From positions 1 through 25,520 of the forward strand of contig JAYNHH010000032.1 in NCBI GenBank assembly GCA_038107835.1: DNA of 25,520 bases, read 5' to 3'. This DNA comes from MED-G116 sp038107835. Its GTDB lineage: Bacteria; Pseudomonadota; Alphaproteobacteria; Puniceispirillales; Puniceispirillaceae. The notes beneath the pieces are model-generated. The model did not search any database and was not told the origin of the DNA. It saw only the letters and a list, made by a program, of their open reading frames with translations. Below are positions 1 to 7,477 of the stretch, piece after piece. How positions within the stretch are numbered: the first letter of the stretch is position 1; the number at the start of each line of letters is the position of its first letter. The position numbers and the translations under genes were made by a program.

Positions 1-41
1 AGGCATATCTGGCCGGAGTGGAGAGCAGAAAGGGCGGAGGC

Positions 42-590
42 ATGAATTATCTGTTGGTGGCGCTGGAGATGGAGCTGCCGGACGCGCTGCTGGTGCCGGC
101 GGGGTTTGAGGTCTGCTTTACCGGTGTTGGCAAGATCAATGCCAGCCTTGCCGCCGCCCGGGTCTGTGCGCGGCCGGACTGCCGGCGGGTGATCAATTAT
201 GGCACGGCGGGAACGCTGGATGCAGGGCTGGCCGGCCAGCTTGTGCGGGTGGCGCGGCTGCTGCAGCGCGATATGGATGCGCGGCCGCTGGCACCGCTTG
301 GAACAACGCCCTTCGAGGATGATGGCGGCGTGATCGAGCTTGGCGGTGCGGGTGTCTCGCTCAGCACCGGGGATAATTTTGTCACCAGCCCACCAGCCCT
401 GAGCAGCGACATCGTCGATATGGAAGGCTATGCCATCGCCAAGGCCTGCACGCGCGCCGGCGTTCCCTTCGACTGCTACAAATTCGTCACCGATCTGGCG
501 GATGCCGACGCGACGCAGAATTGGCGGGACAATGTTGCCAAGGGAGCCGAGATGATGCTGATGCGGCTGGCAGAACTCCGGGCGCCTTAA
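42..590 (+). CDS. MTA/SAH nucleosidase-like protein (purine nucleoside phosphorylase superfamily)
   Basis: This is a short (182 aa) member of the PNP/UDP family, most like 5'-methylthioadenosine/S-adenosylhomocysteine nucleosidase, which cleaves adenine from MTA and SAH in the cytoplasm. Seen in the sequence: an N-terminal strand, then TGVGKINA (residues 27-34), INYGTAGTL (51-59), the DMEG motif near 126-129 (Glu128 would be the ribose-binding Glu) and a TDLAD segment near 150-154 (Asp151 would be the general acid). Bacterial MtnN proteins are about 230 aa, so this one lacks part of the usual middle segment. I chose ATG 42 over the upstream in-frame GTG at 18 because AAAGG lies 8 bases before it and the conserved first strand starts there. 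Substrate is inferred; a futalosine hydrolase or another nucleosidase is possible. Confidence 0.75.
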   Translation: MNYLLVALEMELPDALLVPAGFEVCFTGVGKINASLAAARVCARPDCRRVINYGTAGTLDAGLAGQLVRVARLLQRDMDARPLAPLGTTPFEDDGGVIELGGAGVSLSTGDNFVTSPPALSSDIVDMEGYAIAKACTRAGVPFDCYKFVTDLADADATQNWRDNVAKGAEMMLMRLAELRAP

Positions 591-601
591 GGTATGGGAA
601 G

Positions 602-730
602 ATGGTGAGGGGTGGTCAGGCGGGCGCGCAGCTGGCCGACAAGAAGCGCATGGGCAAGCGCATTCGCCGCATCAAGCAGGACGAGGCCAAGCCTGTGGCA
701 GCATCCATGCGCCAGCGCCTGTTGAATTAA
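602..730 (+). CDS. Small basic hypothetical protein (42 aa)
   Basis: This 42-aa open frame is rich in Lys and Arg (a KRMGKRIRRIKQDEAK stretch near the middle). Its third codon positions are mostly G or C, like real genes here, and it ends just before an AT-rich promoter-like stretch. GTG 605 is an alternative start. It begins 11 bases after the nucleosidase stop and may be cotranscribed with it. I recognise no family, and no ribosome binding site stands out. It could be a chance frame. Confidence 0.35.
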   Translation: MVRGGQAGAQLADKKRMGKRIRRIKQDEAKPVAASMRQRLLN

Positions 731-758
731 CATTGACAATTTGTTGATAAAATATGAA
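727..758 (+). promoter_or_regulatory. AT-rich promoter region upstream of the 5-oxoprolinase gene
   Basis: A short AT-rich island in GC-rich DNA holds TTAACA (727-732), TTGACA (733-738), TAAAAT (748-753) and TATGAA (753-758). Spacings between these elements are 14-15 bases, shorter than the ideal 17, so the exact hexamers are uncertain. This is the only promoter-like stretch before the gene starting at 919. Confidence 0.35.
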
Positions 759-839
759 CGTTGTGGCTTGATTTGCTGGAGATGTCTGCTGACCGGACGT
801 GGCGCGGTGCGCACCCGCCGGACAGGATGCAAAGATCCC

Positions 840-907
840 GAAAGCAGGGACTCCAGAAGCAGGGGCCGCGAAAGCAGGGACTCCAGAAGCTGTACCGCGA
901 AAGCAGG
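840..907 (+). repeat. 30-bp tandem repeat in the 5-oxoprolinase leader
   Basis: GAAAGCAGGGACTCCAGAAG occurs at 840-859 and exactly again at 870-889. A third partial copy (GAAAGCAGG) at 899-907 runs into the ribosome binding site. The unit is about 30 bp and lies entirely in the untranslated leader if ATG 919 is the start. Confidence 0.8.
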
Positions 908-918
908 AGAGATCGACG

Positions 919-3900
919 ATGGATGAGATGACGCCGCAGAAAGAGGGTGGCTGGCAATTCTGGGTGGACCGGGGTGGCACCTTCACCGATGTTGTCGCGC
1001 GGGCGCCGGATGGCACGCTGAAAACGCACAAGCTGCTGTCGGAAAACCCGGAGGCCTACGCGGATGCAGCGCTGCAGGGAATCCGCGACATGCTTGCACT
1101 GGCCGATGACGCGCCCGTCCCCGAGGCGGCAATCGAGGCGGTGAAGATGGGAACGACGGTGGCGACCAATGCGCTGCTGGAGCGCAAGGGCGACAGAACG
1201 CTGCTTGTGGTGACCCGGGGGTTCCGGGACCAGCTGCGGATTGCCTATCAGGCGCGGCCCCGGCTGTTCGACATGAATATCGTGCTGCCGGAAATGCTGT
1301 ATGAGCGGATCGAGGAGGCCGATGAGCGTGTCGATGCCAGGGACCAGGTGCTGGTGCCGCTTGATGCTGGGGGGCTGCGCGGCCGGTTGCAGGCAGCCTA
1401 TGATGACGGCATCCGGTCAATCGCGATTGTGCTGATGCATGGCTACCGCGTGCATGATCATGAAAAACGGATTACCGAAATGGCACGCGAGATCGGCTTT
1501 GGACAGATTTCGACAAGCCATGAGACAAGCTCGATGATCAAATTTGTCGGGCGCGGCGACACCACCGTTGCCGATGCCTATCTCTCGCCGATCCTGCGCC
1601 GCTATATCGACCGGATCGCCGGCGCGCTTGGCAATGTCAATCTGCAGATGATGCAGTCGAATGGCGGCCTGACCGGGGCCGATCTGTTTCAGGGCAAGGA
1701 TGCCATCCTCTCCGGCCCGGCAGGTGGCATCGTCGGCGCGGTGAAAACGGCCGAGCAGGCCGGTTTTGACAAGGTGATCACCTTTGATATGGGTGGCACC
1801 TCGACCGATGTGGCGCATTATGACAAGGCCTATGAGCGGGTGTTTGAGACCCTGGTCGCCGGCGTCCGGATCCATGCGCCGATGCTGTTGATCCACACGG
1901 TGGCGGCAGGTGGGGGATCATTATGCCAGTTTGACGGGGCGCGGTTCCGTGTGGGTCCACAGAGTGCCGGGGCCAATCCGGGGCCGGCCTGTTACCGGCG
2001 TGGCGGTCCGCTGGCGGTGACTGACTGCAATGTCATGCTTGGCAAGCTGCAGCCTGATTTCTTTCCCTCGGTGTTTGGCCCGGACCAGAGCGAAAAGCTC
2101 GATGCCGATGTGGTGCGGCAGAAATTTGCCAGCCTTGCCAGTGAGGTCTCGGCGGCAACCGGCATTGCCCGCAGCGCCGAGGAGATTGCCGATGGCTTTC
2201 TGCGGATCGCCGTCGAGAACATGGCGAATGCGATCAAGAAGATTTCGGTGCAGCGTGGCTATGATGTGACCGATTATGCGCTGCAATGTTTTGGCGGCGC
2301 CGGTGGACAGCATGCCTGTCTGATCGCCGATGTTCTGGGAATGAATGTCGTTCTGGTGCATCCCTTTGCCGGCGTGCTGTCAGCCTATGGCATGGGGCTG
2401 GCCGATGTCCGGGCACTGCGCGAACGGACGGTTGAGGCGCCGCTTGACGTGGGTCTGCTGCCGCGCCTCGCAGATGAGCTTGACGAGCTGGCAGCGATTG
2501 CCGGTGATGAGGTTCTGGGACAGAAGATCACGCCAGAACAGATTGAAATGAAGAGATTTGTGCATCTGCGCTATGATGGATCGGATACCTCGCTCGAGGT
2601 GCCGTTTGGCCCGGTTCCAGAGATGGTTGCCGCCTATGAGACTGCCTATCGTTCCCGCTTCGGCTTTGTCATGCCGGGCAAGGGCGTGATCGCGGCGACA
2701 ATCTCGGTCGAGGCGATTGGCCATACTTTTGATCTGGAGAGCCAGACACGCGATGTAACCGGCGAGGCGGCACCGATCAGCAGCGTGGAGGCCTATATGG
2801 CCGGCGCATCTGTCACCGCACCCGTCTATGACCGTGACAGGGTGCCGGCGGGAAGCCGGATTGACGGGCCGGCACTGATCATCGAGGCCACGGGAACGAC
2901 GATTGTCGAACCTGGCTGGCAGGCGGAGATGACGGCGATTGGCAATCTGGTGCTGCGTCGCGTGCTGGCCCGCGCTGCCCGTGTTGCGATTGGCACCACC
3001 AGCGATCCGGTGATGCTCGAGGTGTTCAACAATCTGTTCATGTCGATCGCCGAACAGATGGGCTATACGCTGCAGAACACGGCCCTGTCGGTCAATGTCA
3101 AGGAGCGGCTTGATTTCTCCTGTGCAATTTTCGATGCGACGGGCTCGCTGATCGCCAATGCGCCGCATATGCCGGTGCATCTGGGTTCGATGGGCGAGTC
3201 GGTGCGGGCGGTGATCCGTGACAATGAGGGCGCGATCAATGAGGGCGACAGCTTTGTACTGAACAACCCCTACAATGGCGGCACACATCTGCCCGATATC
3301 ACCGTGGTCACGCCGGTGTTCGACGAGGGGACGATCCTGTTCTTTGTCGCCTGCCGGGGGCATCATCCCGATGTCGGCGGCAAGACACCCGGATCAGCCC
3401 CGCCGGATTCGGCGCATATCGACGAGGAAGGTGTGCTGATCAACAATTTCAAGCTGGTCGATGGCGGGGTGTACCGCGAGGCGGAGATGTTGGAGATTTT
3501 GAACGGGGCGCTCCATCCGGCGCGCAACCCGGAGCAGAATATCGCCGATCTGCGGGCGCAGCTGGCGGCGAATGAGAAGGGCGTGCAGGAACTGCACAGG
3601 ATGGTCGCGCAATATGGGCTGGAGACAGTGCTGGCCTATATGGGGCATGTCCAGGACAATGCCGAGGAATCGGTGCGCCGCGTGATTGATGTGCTGACCG
3701 ACGGCAGCTTTACCTATCCGATGGACAATGGCCAGCAGGTGAACGTGGCCATCTCGATTGACCGGAAAAGCCGCTCGGCCGTGGTTGACTTCACCGGCAC
3801 CAGCAAGCAGGGCGCGAATAATTTCAATGCACCGGCGGCAGTGTGCCGCGCGGCGGTCCTGTATGTGTTCCGCACGCTGGTCAATGACGATATCCCGATG

Positions 3901-4539
3901 AATGAGGGCTGTCTGAAGCCGGTTGAGATCATCCTGCCCGATGATTGCATGTTGCGTGCGCAATATCCGGCGGCGGTGATTGCCGGCAATGTCGAGACCT
4001 CGCAGATTGTCACCGATACGCTGTATGGTGCGCTTGGCGTGATGGCGGCGGCGCAGGGAACGATGAACAACTTCATCTATGGCAATGAGGAATATCAATA
4101 TTATGAAACATTGTGCGGCGGGTCCGGGGCCGGCCCCGATTTCGACGGGGCAGATGCCGTGCATACGCATATGACAAACAGCCGCCTGACCGATCCGGAG
4201 GTGCTGGAATGGCGCTATCCGGTACTGTTGGAGAGTTTCGAGATCCGCGACGGATCCGGTGGGCGCGGCCGGCATCATGGCGGCGACGGGGTGCGGCGGC
4301 GGACGCGCTTTTTGCAGGAGATGGAAGCGGTGATCCTCGCCAACCACCGGATCGTGCCTCCCTATGGCATGGCTGGCGGGGACGCGGCGGCGGTCGGGCG
4401 CAACTGGGTCGAGCGCGTCGATGGCAGCGTCGAGGAATTGACGGCAACCGATCTGCGGGTGATGCAGCCGGGCGATGTGTTCGTCATTGAAACGCCGGGT
4501 GGCGGCGGCTTCGGTGCCGAGGAGGGGGAGCTGGAATGA
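919..4539 (+). CDS. oplA: 5-oxoprolinase (ATP-hydrolysing), HyuA-HyuB fusion
   Basis: The 1206-aa product matches the usual length of single-chain 5-oxoprolinases, which open 5-oxoproline to glutamate using ATP in the cytoplasm (gamma-glutamyl cycle and pyroglutamate salvage). Seen: the N-terminal hydantoinase A signature VDRGGTFTDV (residues 16-25), the second phosphate-binding motif FDMGGTSTDV (from residue 289), the A half to about 690, then the hydantoinase B half from about 696 with NNPYNGGTHLPD and CRGHHPDVGG, and a glycine-rich PGGGGFG near the end. WVDRGGTFTDV and KLLSENPEAY are characteristic of 5-oxoprolinase rather than N-methylhydantoinase. I chose ATG 919 because CAGGAGAG sits 7 bases before it; the frame stays open to 799, but that stretch is repeat DNA. 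The stop overlaps the next gene by ATGA. Confidence 0.9.
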   Translation: MDEMTPQKEGGWQFWVDRGGTFTDVVARAPDGTLKTHKLLSENPEAYADAALQGIRDMLALADDAPVPEAAIEAVKMGTTVATNALLERKGDRTLLVVTRGFRDQLRIAYQARPRLFDMNIVLPEMLYERIEEADERVDARDQVLVPLDAGGLRGRLQAAYDDGIRSIAIVLMHGYRVHDHEKRITEMAREIGFGQISTSHETSSMIKFVGRGDTTVADAYLSPILRRYIDRIAGALGNVNLQMMQSNGGLTGADLFQGKDAILSGPAGGIVGAVKTAEQAGFDKVITFDMGGTSTDVAHYDKAYERVFETLVAGVRIHAPMLLIHTVAAGGGSLCQFDGARFRVGPQSAGANPGPACYRRGGPLAVTDCNVMLGKLQPDFFPSVFGPDQSEKLDADVVRQKFASLASEVSAATGIARSAEEIADGFLRIAVENMANAIKKISVQRGYDVTDYALQCFGGAGGQHACLIADVLGMNVVLVHPFAGVLSAYGMGLADVRALRERTVEAPLDVGLLPRLADELDELAAIAGDEVLGQKITPEQIEMKRFVHLRYDGSDTSLEVPFGPVPEMVAAYETAYRSRFGFVMPGKGVIAATISVEAIGHTFDLESQTRDVTGEAAPISSVEAYMAGASVTAPVYDRDRVPAGSRIDGPALIIEATGTTIVEPGWQAEMTAIGNLVLRRVLARAARVAIGTTSDPVMLEVFNNLFMSIAEQMGYTLQNTALSVNVKERLDFSCAIFDATGSLIANAPHMPVHLGSMGESVRAVIRDNEGAINEGDSFVLNNPYNGGTHLPDITVVTPVFDEGTILFFVACRGHHPDVGGKTPGSAPPDSAHIDEEGVLINNFKLVDGGVYREAEMLEILNGALHPARNPEQNIADLRAQLAANEKGVQELHRMVAQYGLETVLAYMGHVQDNAEESVRRVIDVLTDGSFTYPMDNGQQVNVAISIDRKSRSAVVDFTGTSKQGANNFNAPAAVCRAAVLYVFRTLVNDDIPMNEGCLKPVEIILPDDCMLRAQYPAAVIAGNVETSQIVTDTLYGALGVMAAAQGTMNNFIYGNEEYQYYETLCGGSGAGPDFDGADAVHTHMTNSRLTDPEVLEWRYPVLLESFEIRDGSGGRGRHHGGDGVRRRTRFLQEMEAVILANHRIVPPYGMAGGDAAAVGRNWVERVDGSVEELTATDLRVMQPGDVFVIETPGGGGFGAEEGELE

Positions 4540-5066
4540 GCGCCAAACGTGCCAGAATTGTCTCGTCGGCGCATCTGGTCTCGGAGAGTGCGGCAGAGCT
4601 GAGCGAGGTCGAATATGGTCTGATCGTCGCCAACAACGCCTTCGGGCTTTGGTGTGTCCGTGGAACAGCGGCGGCGATTGCCGAATTTCCGGTGGCTGCC
4701 GATCTCGGAGTGCTGGATGTTCTGTGCCTGCATTCGGTCAATCACCGCGGCCGCGAGAAGAAGCTGGCCGATATCTGCTTCAAGCTGAATATCGAGGACA
4801 CGCATCTCGTCAATTACGCGCTGAAGAAGCTGCTCAGGGCGGGGCTTGTCGAGGGCCGCAAACAGGGTAAGGAAGTATTCTATTCAACAAGCGGGATGGG
4901 AGAGGCGCTGTGTCTGCGCTATCGGGAAATCCGCGAGGCCTGTCTTGTCGATGCCTTTTCCGCGCTTGGCGAGGTCGATGCCGAGAGTCTGGCCGATCTG
5001 GCGCGGCAGCTGCGCGTTCTGTCCGGGCTGTATGGGCAGGCCGCCCGCAGTGCAACCAATCTGTAG
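4536..5066 (+). CDS. Winged-helix DNA-binding protein (MarR-like predicted regulator)
   Basis: This 176-aa protein resembles the alphaproteobacterial group of predicted MarR-type winged-helix regulators. Seen: an N-terminal helical segment (residues 10-60), then the winged helix: a recognition region near 80-105 (DICFKLNIEDTHLVNYALKK) and a wing ending GLVEGRKQGKEVFYSTS. The C-terminal third is helical and probably mediates dimerisation. The ATG overlaps the oplA stop (ATGA), so translation is coupled. Inference: it is a local regulator of oplA or a sensor of 5-oxoproline or related metabolites. The sequence does not show the ligand. Confidence 0.75.
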   Translation: MSAKRARIVSSAHLVSESAAELSEVEYGLIVANNAFGLWCVRGTAAAIAEFPVAADLGVLDVLCLHSVNHRGREKKLADICFKLNIEDTHLVNYALKKLLRAGLVEGRKQGKEVFYSTSGMGEALCLRYREIREACLVDAFSALGEVDAESLADLARQLRVLSGLYGQAARSATNL

Positions 5067-5081
5067 CGGGAGACAGAGGCG

Positions 5082-6059
5082 ATGAAGGCTGTCTGGTATG
5101 AGCGGAATGGCGCGGCATGTGAGGTGCTGGTAACCGGCGAGATGGCGCGGCCAGAGCCACAGGCGGGCGAGGTGCTGGTGCGGCTTCATGCAAGCGGCGT
5201 CAACCCGTCGGATGTGAAGGCGCGCGCTGGCGCCCGGCCGATGGGTTTTGACCGGGTGATCCCGCACAGCGATGGCGCCGGAATCGTCGAGGCGGTTGGC
5301 AGCGCTGGTTTAGGCATCAGCATCGGCGAGCGGGTGTTTATCCGCAACGGGCAATGGCGGCGCTGGCAGGGAAGCGCGGCAGAATATATCGCGCTTGACG
5401 CCGGGTTGGTGCATCCGCTGCCCGATGCCGTGTCTTTCGAGGTTGGGGCCAGCCTTGGCATTCCCGCCCTGACCGCGGCGCATGCGGTGCTTGGGGACGG
5501 GCCGGTGGCCGGAGCCAGCCTGCTGGTGCAGGGCGGCGGCGGCACGGTGGCACGGCTTGCCGTGCAGATTGCCCATGCCAGCGGTGCCAGGGTGATCACG
5601 ACAAGCAGCCGCGCCGACCAGCGGCAGCGTCTGATCGGGCTGGGCGCAACAGCGGCGCTTGATTACCGTGATCCGGAGCTGGCCCGGCAGATCCTGGCGG
5701 CGAATGACGGGCAGCCGCTTGACCGGGTGATCGATGCCGAGGTCGGGGCCAATCTTGGCACCAGCCTTGATGTGCTGCGCGAAGGTGGTGCCATTGCCGG
5801 TTATGGTTCGGTCCAGCAGCCCAATCCGGAACTGCCTTTCCTGACAATGATGTTTAAAAACATTGTCCTGTCAGCCATTCTTGTCTATCTGCTTGAAGAA
5901 GATGAGGCGCAGCATTACGCGGCAATTGTCGGGCGGATGCTGGCCGCGGGACAGTTGCAGCTGCCGGTGGCGGCGGCGCTGGGGCTGGCGGAGGCGGCGC
6001 TGGCGCATGAGATGGTTGAGGCAGGCGGCCGCGAGGGGGCGGTTGTGCTGACGCTCTAG
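5082..6059 (+). CDS. Quinone oxidoreductase-like MDR family protein (zinc-independent)
   Basis: The 325-aa product is a medium-chain dehydrogenase/reductase of the NADPH:quinone reductase (QOR, COG0604) type. Seen: the N-terminal GroES-like fold with LHASGVNPSDVKAR (about residues 38-51), and the Rossmann nucleotide-binding turn GGGGTVARLA near 151-160, where many relatives have GAAGGVG. No cysteine/histidine set for catalytic or structural zinc is present. The start is preceded by GGGAGACAGAGG and lies 15 bases after the regulator gene, so it is probably the third gene of the oplA unit. Substrate is unknown; quinones or reactive enones/enals are typical for the family. Confidence 0.85.
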   Translation: MKAVWYERNGAACEVLVTGEMARPEPQAGEVLVRLHASGVNPSDVKARAGARPMGFDRVIPHSDGAGIVEAVGSAGLGISIGERVFIRNGQWRRWQGSAAEYIALDAGLVHPLPDAVSFEVGASLGIPALTAAHAVLGDGPVAGASLLVQGGGGTVARLAVQIAHASGARVITTSSRADQRQRLIGLGATAALDYRDPELARQILAANDGQPLDRVIDAEVGANLGTSLDVLREGGAIAGYGSVQQPNPELPFLTMMFKNIVLSAILVYLLEEDEAQHYAAIVGRMLAAGQLQLPVAAALGLAEAALAHEMVEAGGREGAVVLTL

Positions 6060-6113
6060 ACGGGAGCGGGAAACCGCCTTTGGCTTGTAAAGAAGCTGTC
6101 ATTTGGGTACATC

Positions 6114-6173
6114 ATGACGGCAAGCGATGATAACCAACCCTATGTGGCAAATCTGTCTGGAAAATCCCCATGA
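6114..6173 (+). CDS. Possible 19-aa leader ORF overlapping hom
   Basis: An ATG at 6114 opens a 19-codon frame whose TGA overlaps the hom ATG in an ATGA arrangement. That geometry would allow translational coupling. The peptide has no run of Thr, Ile or Met codons, so a classical amino-acid attenuator is not supported. It may be a chance frame. Confidence 0.2.
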   Translation: MTASDDNQPYVANLSGKSP

Positions 6174-7477
6174 ATGAGCAGAAATCTGTGTTGAAAATCG
6201 GCATTGCCGGTCTTGGTGTTGTTGGCGGTGAAGTGGCCCGGCAACTGACGGCGCGCGGCGCGGCGCTTGGCGCGGCGGCGGGGTGCGGGTTGCAGCTTGT
6301 TGCGGTTGCGGCGCGTGACCGCACGGCCGACCGGGGATTTGATACCACAGCGATGACATGGGTCGGGAATGCCGCTGATATGGCGGCGATCGAGGAGCTG
6401 GATATCATCGTCGAGATGATCGGTGGCAGTGAGGGTGTGGCGCTGGATCTGGTGCGCGCGGCACTGGCCGCCGGCAAGCATGTGGTGACAGCGAACAAGG
6501 CGTTGCTGGCGCATCATGGCAGCGAGCTGGCCCAGCTGGCCGAGGACAATGATGTCGGGCTGCTGTTCGAGGCGTCGGTGGCTGGCGGTATTCCGGCAAT
6601 CAAGATTTTGCGCGAGGGATTGGCCGGCAATGAATTCACCCGTGTTTCAGGAATCCTGAACGGCACCTGCAATTACATTCTGACCCGAATGGAGAAAACC
6701 GGCGAGGCGTTTGATGACGTGCTGGCCGACGCGCAGAAGCTGGGCTATGCCGAGGCTGAGCCGTCCTTTGATGTCGATGGCATCGACGCGGCGCACAAGC
6801 TGACGCTGCTGGGGGCGATTGCCTTTGGGCAGAAGCCGCAGTTTGACGCGGTGTCGATCCGGGGAATCCGTGATGTCGCAGCGGTCGATTTCACCTATGC
6901 CAAAAAGCTGGGCTTCAGGATCAAGCTGGTCGGCGTTGCCGAACCCGGCATGGCACCGCGCATGCAGACCTGTCTGTTGCCGCTGAACTGTCAGCTGGCG
7001 AAGGTCAATGGCGTTTTGAACGCGGTCGAGTTTCATGGCACGCCCATTGGCGGCACGCTGTCGATCGGGCCGGGGGCCGGGGCCGGGGCGACTGCCTCGG
7101 CGGTGCTGTCCGATCTGATTGACATTGGCCGGGGGCGGATCACCCTGCCATTCGGCCGGCCGGTTGCCGAGCTGGCCGAGGTTGATGCGTCCAGCCAGCG
7201 TGATGGCGATGACACGCCATTCTATTTGCGGCTGATGGTGGTCGATCAGCCGGGGGTTCTGGCCGATGTGACGAAAGTGTTGCAGACGCACCGGATTTCG
7301 GTGGAATCGCTGTTGCAGCAGGGCCGGTCACCTGATGATGTGGTGCCGCTGGTGATGACGACGCATGAGACTAGCGGCAAGGCGCTGACATCGGCGCTGG
7401 CGGCGATCGAGCAGCTTGGAGCAGTGCGCGGCAAGCCGGTGGCTATGCCGATCCTGCCGGACGAGGTGGAGGGCTAG
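6170..7477 (+). CDS. hom: Homoserine dehydrogenase
   Basis: The 435-aa enzyme reduces aspartate semialdehyde to homoserine with NAD(P)H, the branch point to threonine and methionine. Seen: the N-terminal Rossmann motif GIAGLGVVGG (residues 11-20), AGKHVVTANKALLA around 103-116, the catalytic-domain signature GILNGTCNYIL, then FDVDGIDAAHKL. The C-terminal ACT domain starts near residue 350 (RLMVVDQPGVLADV), as in feedback-regulated single-function enzymes of about 430 aa. recJ begins at the base after the stop. In many alphaproteobacteria glpX lies between hom and recJ (recalled from gene-order knowledge); here it is absent. Confidence 0.95.
   Translation: MNEQKSVLKIGIAGLGVVGGEVARQLTARGAALGAAAGCGLQLVAVAARDRTADRGFDTTAMTWVGNAADMAAIEELDIIVEMIGGSEGVALDLVRAALAAGKHVVTANKALLAHHGSELAQLAEDNDVGLLFEASVAGGIPAIKILREGLAGNEFTRVSGILNGTCNYILTRMEKTGEAFDDVLADAQKLGYAEAEPSFDVDGIDAAHKLTLLGAIAFGQKPQFDAVSIRGIRDVAAVDFTYAKKLGFRIKLVGVAEPGMAPRMQTCLLPLNCQLAKVNGVLNAVEFHGTPIGGTLSIGPGAGAGATASAVLSDLIDIGRGRITLPFGRPVAELAEVDASSQRDGDDTPFYLRLMVVDQPGVLADVTKVLQTHRISVESLLQQGRSPDDVVPLVMTTHETSGKALTSALAAIEQLGAVRGKPVAMPILPDEVEG

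Noticed and set aside
2380..3366. A 328-codon open frame on the minus strand inside the 5-oxoprolinase gene (and a 317-codon one at 3394-4347)
   Set aside because: It mirrors the codon pattern of the real plus-strand gene; the translations are rich in His, Arg and Gln with no recognisable domain.
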